IMG/VR virus record: IMGVR_UViG_3300042541_001499
Span: 1-20,216 of that record
Strand: one strand, 5' to 3'
Origin: a virus
Length of the DNA stretch: 20,216 bases
Both the position numbers and the translations under genes were made by a program. Shown here one piece after another: positions 19,811 through 20,216 of the stretch (the first letter of the stretch is position 1; each line of letters opens with the position of its first letter). The notes under the pieces were generated by a model that did no database searches, had not been told where the DNA came from, and saw only the letters and a list, made by a program, of their open reading frames with translations.

Positions 19811-19838
19811 GTTGTAGAGGCTTTGACCACGCCGTCAA
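19811..19838 (-). promoter_or_regulatory. Leftward promoter P4 (TTGACG-16-TACAAC)
   Basis: Minus strand: -35 TTGACG (19838-19833), 16-base spacer, -10 TACAAC (19816-19811), then TGACCAC and the ATG at 19803. Hexamers, spacing and the bases before the ATG match P2 (TGACCACATG in both). It lies just past a terminator, so it can drive the long leftward series independently. Confidence 0.65.
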
Positions 19839-19859
19839 CAGCAAAAAGCAAAACCACAC

Positions 19860-19895
19860 AAAAAACCCGCATCCCCTTTTTACAGGAATGCGGGT
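19860..19895 (-). terminator. Intrinsic leftward terminator
   Basis: Minus strand: a perfect 8-bp stem ACCCGCAT/ATGCGGGT (19895-19888 with 19872-19865), extendable by four inner pairs around a GTAAAAA loop, followed by five more Ts (TTTTTG). It ends the transcript of the rightmost gene (19946-20143) and isolates the promoter at 19811-19838. Confidence 0.87.
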
Positions 19896-19945
19896 CACTT
19901 CACCCGGAAACGGCCCCGGTCGCGGCTCCGAGCGGAAGAGATTTC

Positions 19946-20143
19946 TTAGCTCAACACCTCAGCATCAACTAACGGCGCTGGTTCCTCCTTGCGGAAGATC
20001 TCGCACGCATCAAAGAGCTTTTGATGCAGGTGAGCGGCTGGTGCGGCGGACTGGATGCCAGCGGATTTGACCGCGATGTCGATAAGGTTGCTGAGAGCGA
20101 CCGCTTCCTTTTCGGTCAGCGTGAGAGTGGCTTGTGGTTCCAT
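19946..20143 (-). CDS. Small helical hypothetical protein
   Basis: A 65-residue protein, MEPQATLTLTEKEAVALSNL..., with 'LTLTEKEA..LsnLIDIAVKSAG' and a second helix (HLHQKLFDACEIFRKEE). It may be a small HTH-like or two-helix protein; no family is recognised. ATG 20143 follows CCTAGGCGCTCT, with only a faint SD (AGG). A dedicated terminator lies 50 bases downstream, so it forms a separate unit from the long leftward series. Confidence 0.6.
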   Translation of the reverse strand: MEPQATLTLTEKEAVALSNLIDIAVKSAGIQSAAPAAHLHQKLFDACEIFRKEEPAPLVDAEVLS

Positions 20144-20181
20144 AGAGCGCCTAGGATGAAGCGGCAAGGAGGGGAATCAAG

Positions 20182-20209
20182 ACCATATTGCTGGCGTCAG
20201 CAAAATGGT
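20182..20209. repeat. Near-perfect 12-bp-arm inverted repeat upstream of the rightmost gene
   Basis: ACCATATTGCTG (20182-20193) and CAGCAAAATGGT (20198-20209) pair at 11 of 12 positions around GCGT. No T run follows on either strand, so it is more likely an operator than a terminator. It lies 39 bases upstream of the ATG at 20143. Confidence 0.6.
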
Positions 20210-20216
20210 CACTCCG

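Noticed and set aside
19804-19872. Signal-peptide-like N-terminal extension (MRVFCVVLLFAVDGVV) of the RHH protein
   Set aside because: Its ATG is part of the terminator stem and precedes promoter P4; the hydrophobic run comes from the T-rich terminator tail.

Overview
The window is part of a tailed double-stranded DNA phage or prophage (Caudoviricetes). It has a lambda-type packaging block (portal, a small connector-position protein, GpA-like large terminase, small terminase), a RuvC-like resolvase, and a large replication, recombination and nucleotide block: primase-helicase, SF2 helicase, SSB-like protein, RecB-family nuclease, Sak4-like ATPase, DHFR fusion and RNA ligase. There is no rRNA, tRNA, integrase or host housekeeping gene. 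The host cannot be named. Almost no gene has a Shine-Dalgarno site, and many starts sit in A/C-rich tracts, which hints at a host with weak SD dependence.

Layout. 1-5435 is a leftward (minus) block: portal < small protein < TerL < TerS < three small unknowns < RuvC < HTH protein. 5436-5747 is an AT-rich divergent control region with TGCAA/TTGCA palindromes. 5748-6934 is a short rightward block (Cro-sized HTH protein, KOW/SH3-like protein, two small proteins). It carries three copies of one promoter design and ends at a strong terminator (6966-6999). 6979-7422 is a lone leftward gene. 7513-7694 is a non-coding repeat cluster and the best origin candidate. 7735-19803 is one very long leftward series, mostly joined by 4-base ATGA stop/start overlaps. 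It starts at a fourth copy of the promoter (19811-19838), just downstream of a terminator (19860-19895) that closes the rightmost gene.

The genes form a self-contained replication set. The AEP primase-helicase and SF2 helicase open and prime DNA. The SSB-like protein, Fe-S RecB-type nuclease and Sak4-like ATPase do recombination. RuvC resolves branched DNA before TerS/TerL load it through the portal. A DHFR fused to a MazG-like domain adjusts nucleotide pools, and an Rnl2-type RNA ligase suggests RNA repair.

The most unusual items are: (1) two dispersed elements made of degenerate NNGCC pentamers punctuated by A/T-rich heptamers, with matching ends, each inserted between genes just upstream of a CA-rich leader; (2) CA-rich tracts at gene starts that also write Gln-Pro tails onto the preceding proteins; (3) a repeated promoter with a 16-base spacer that puts the start codon nearly at +1, implying leaderless or almost leaderless messages; (4) a tandem 13-bp triplication at a stop/start junction between two cysteine-register paralogs; and (5) a probable frameshift at the start of the HTH gene leading the packaging block.
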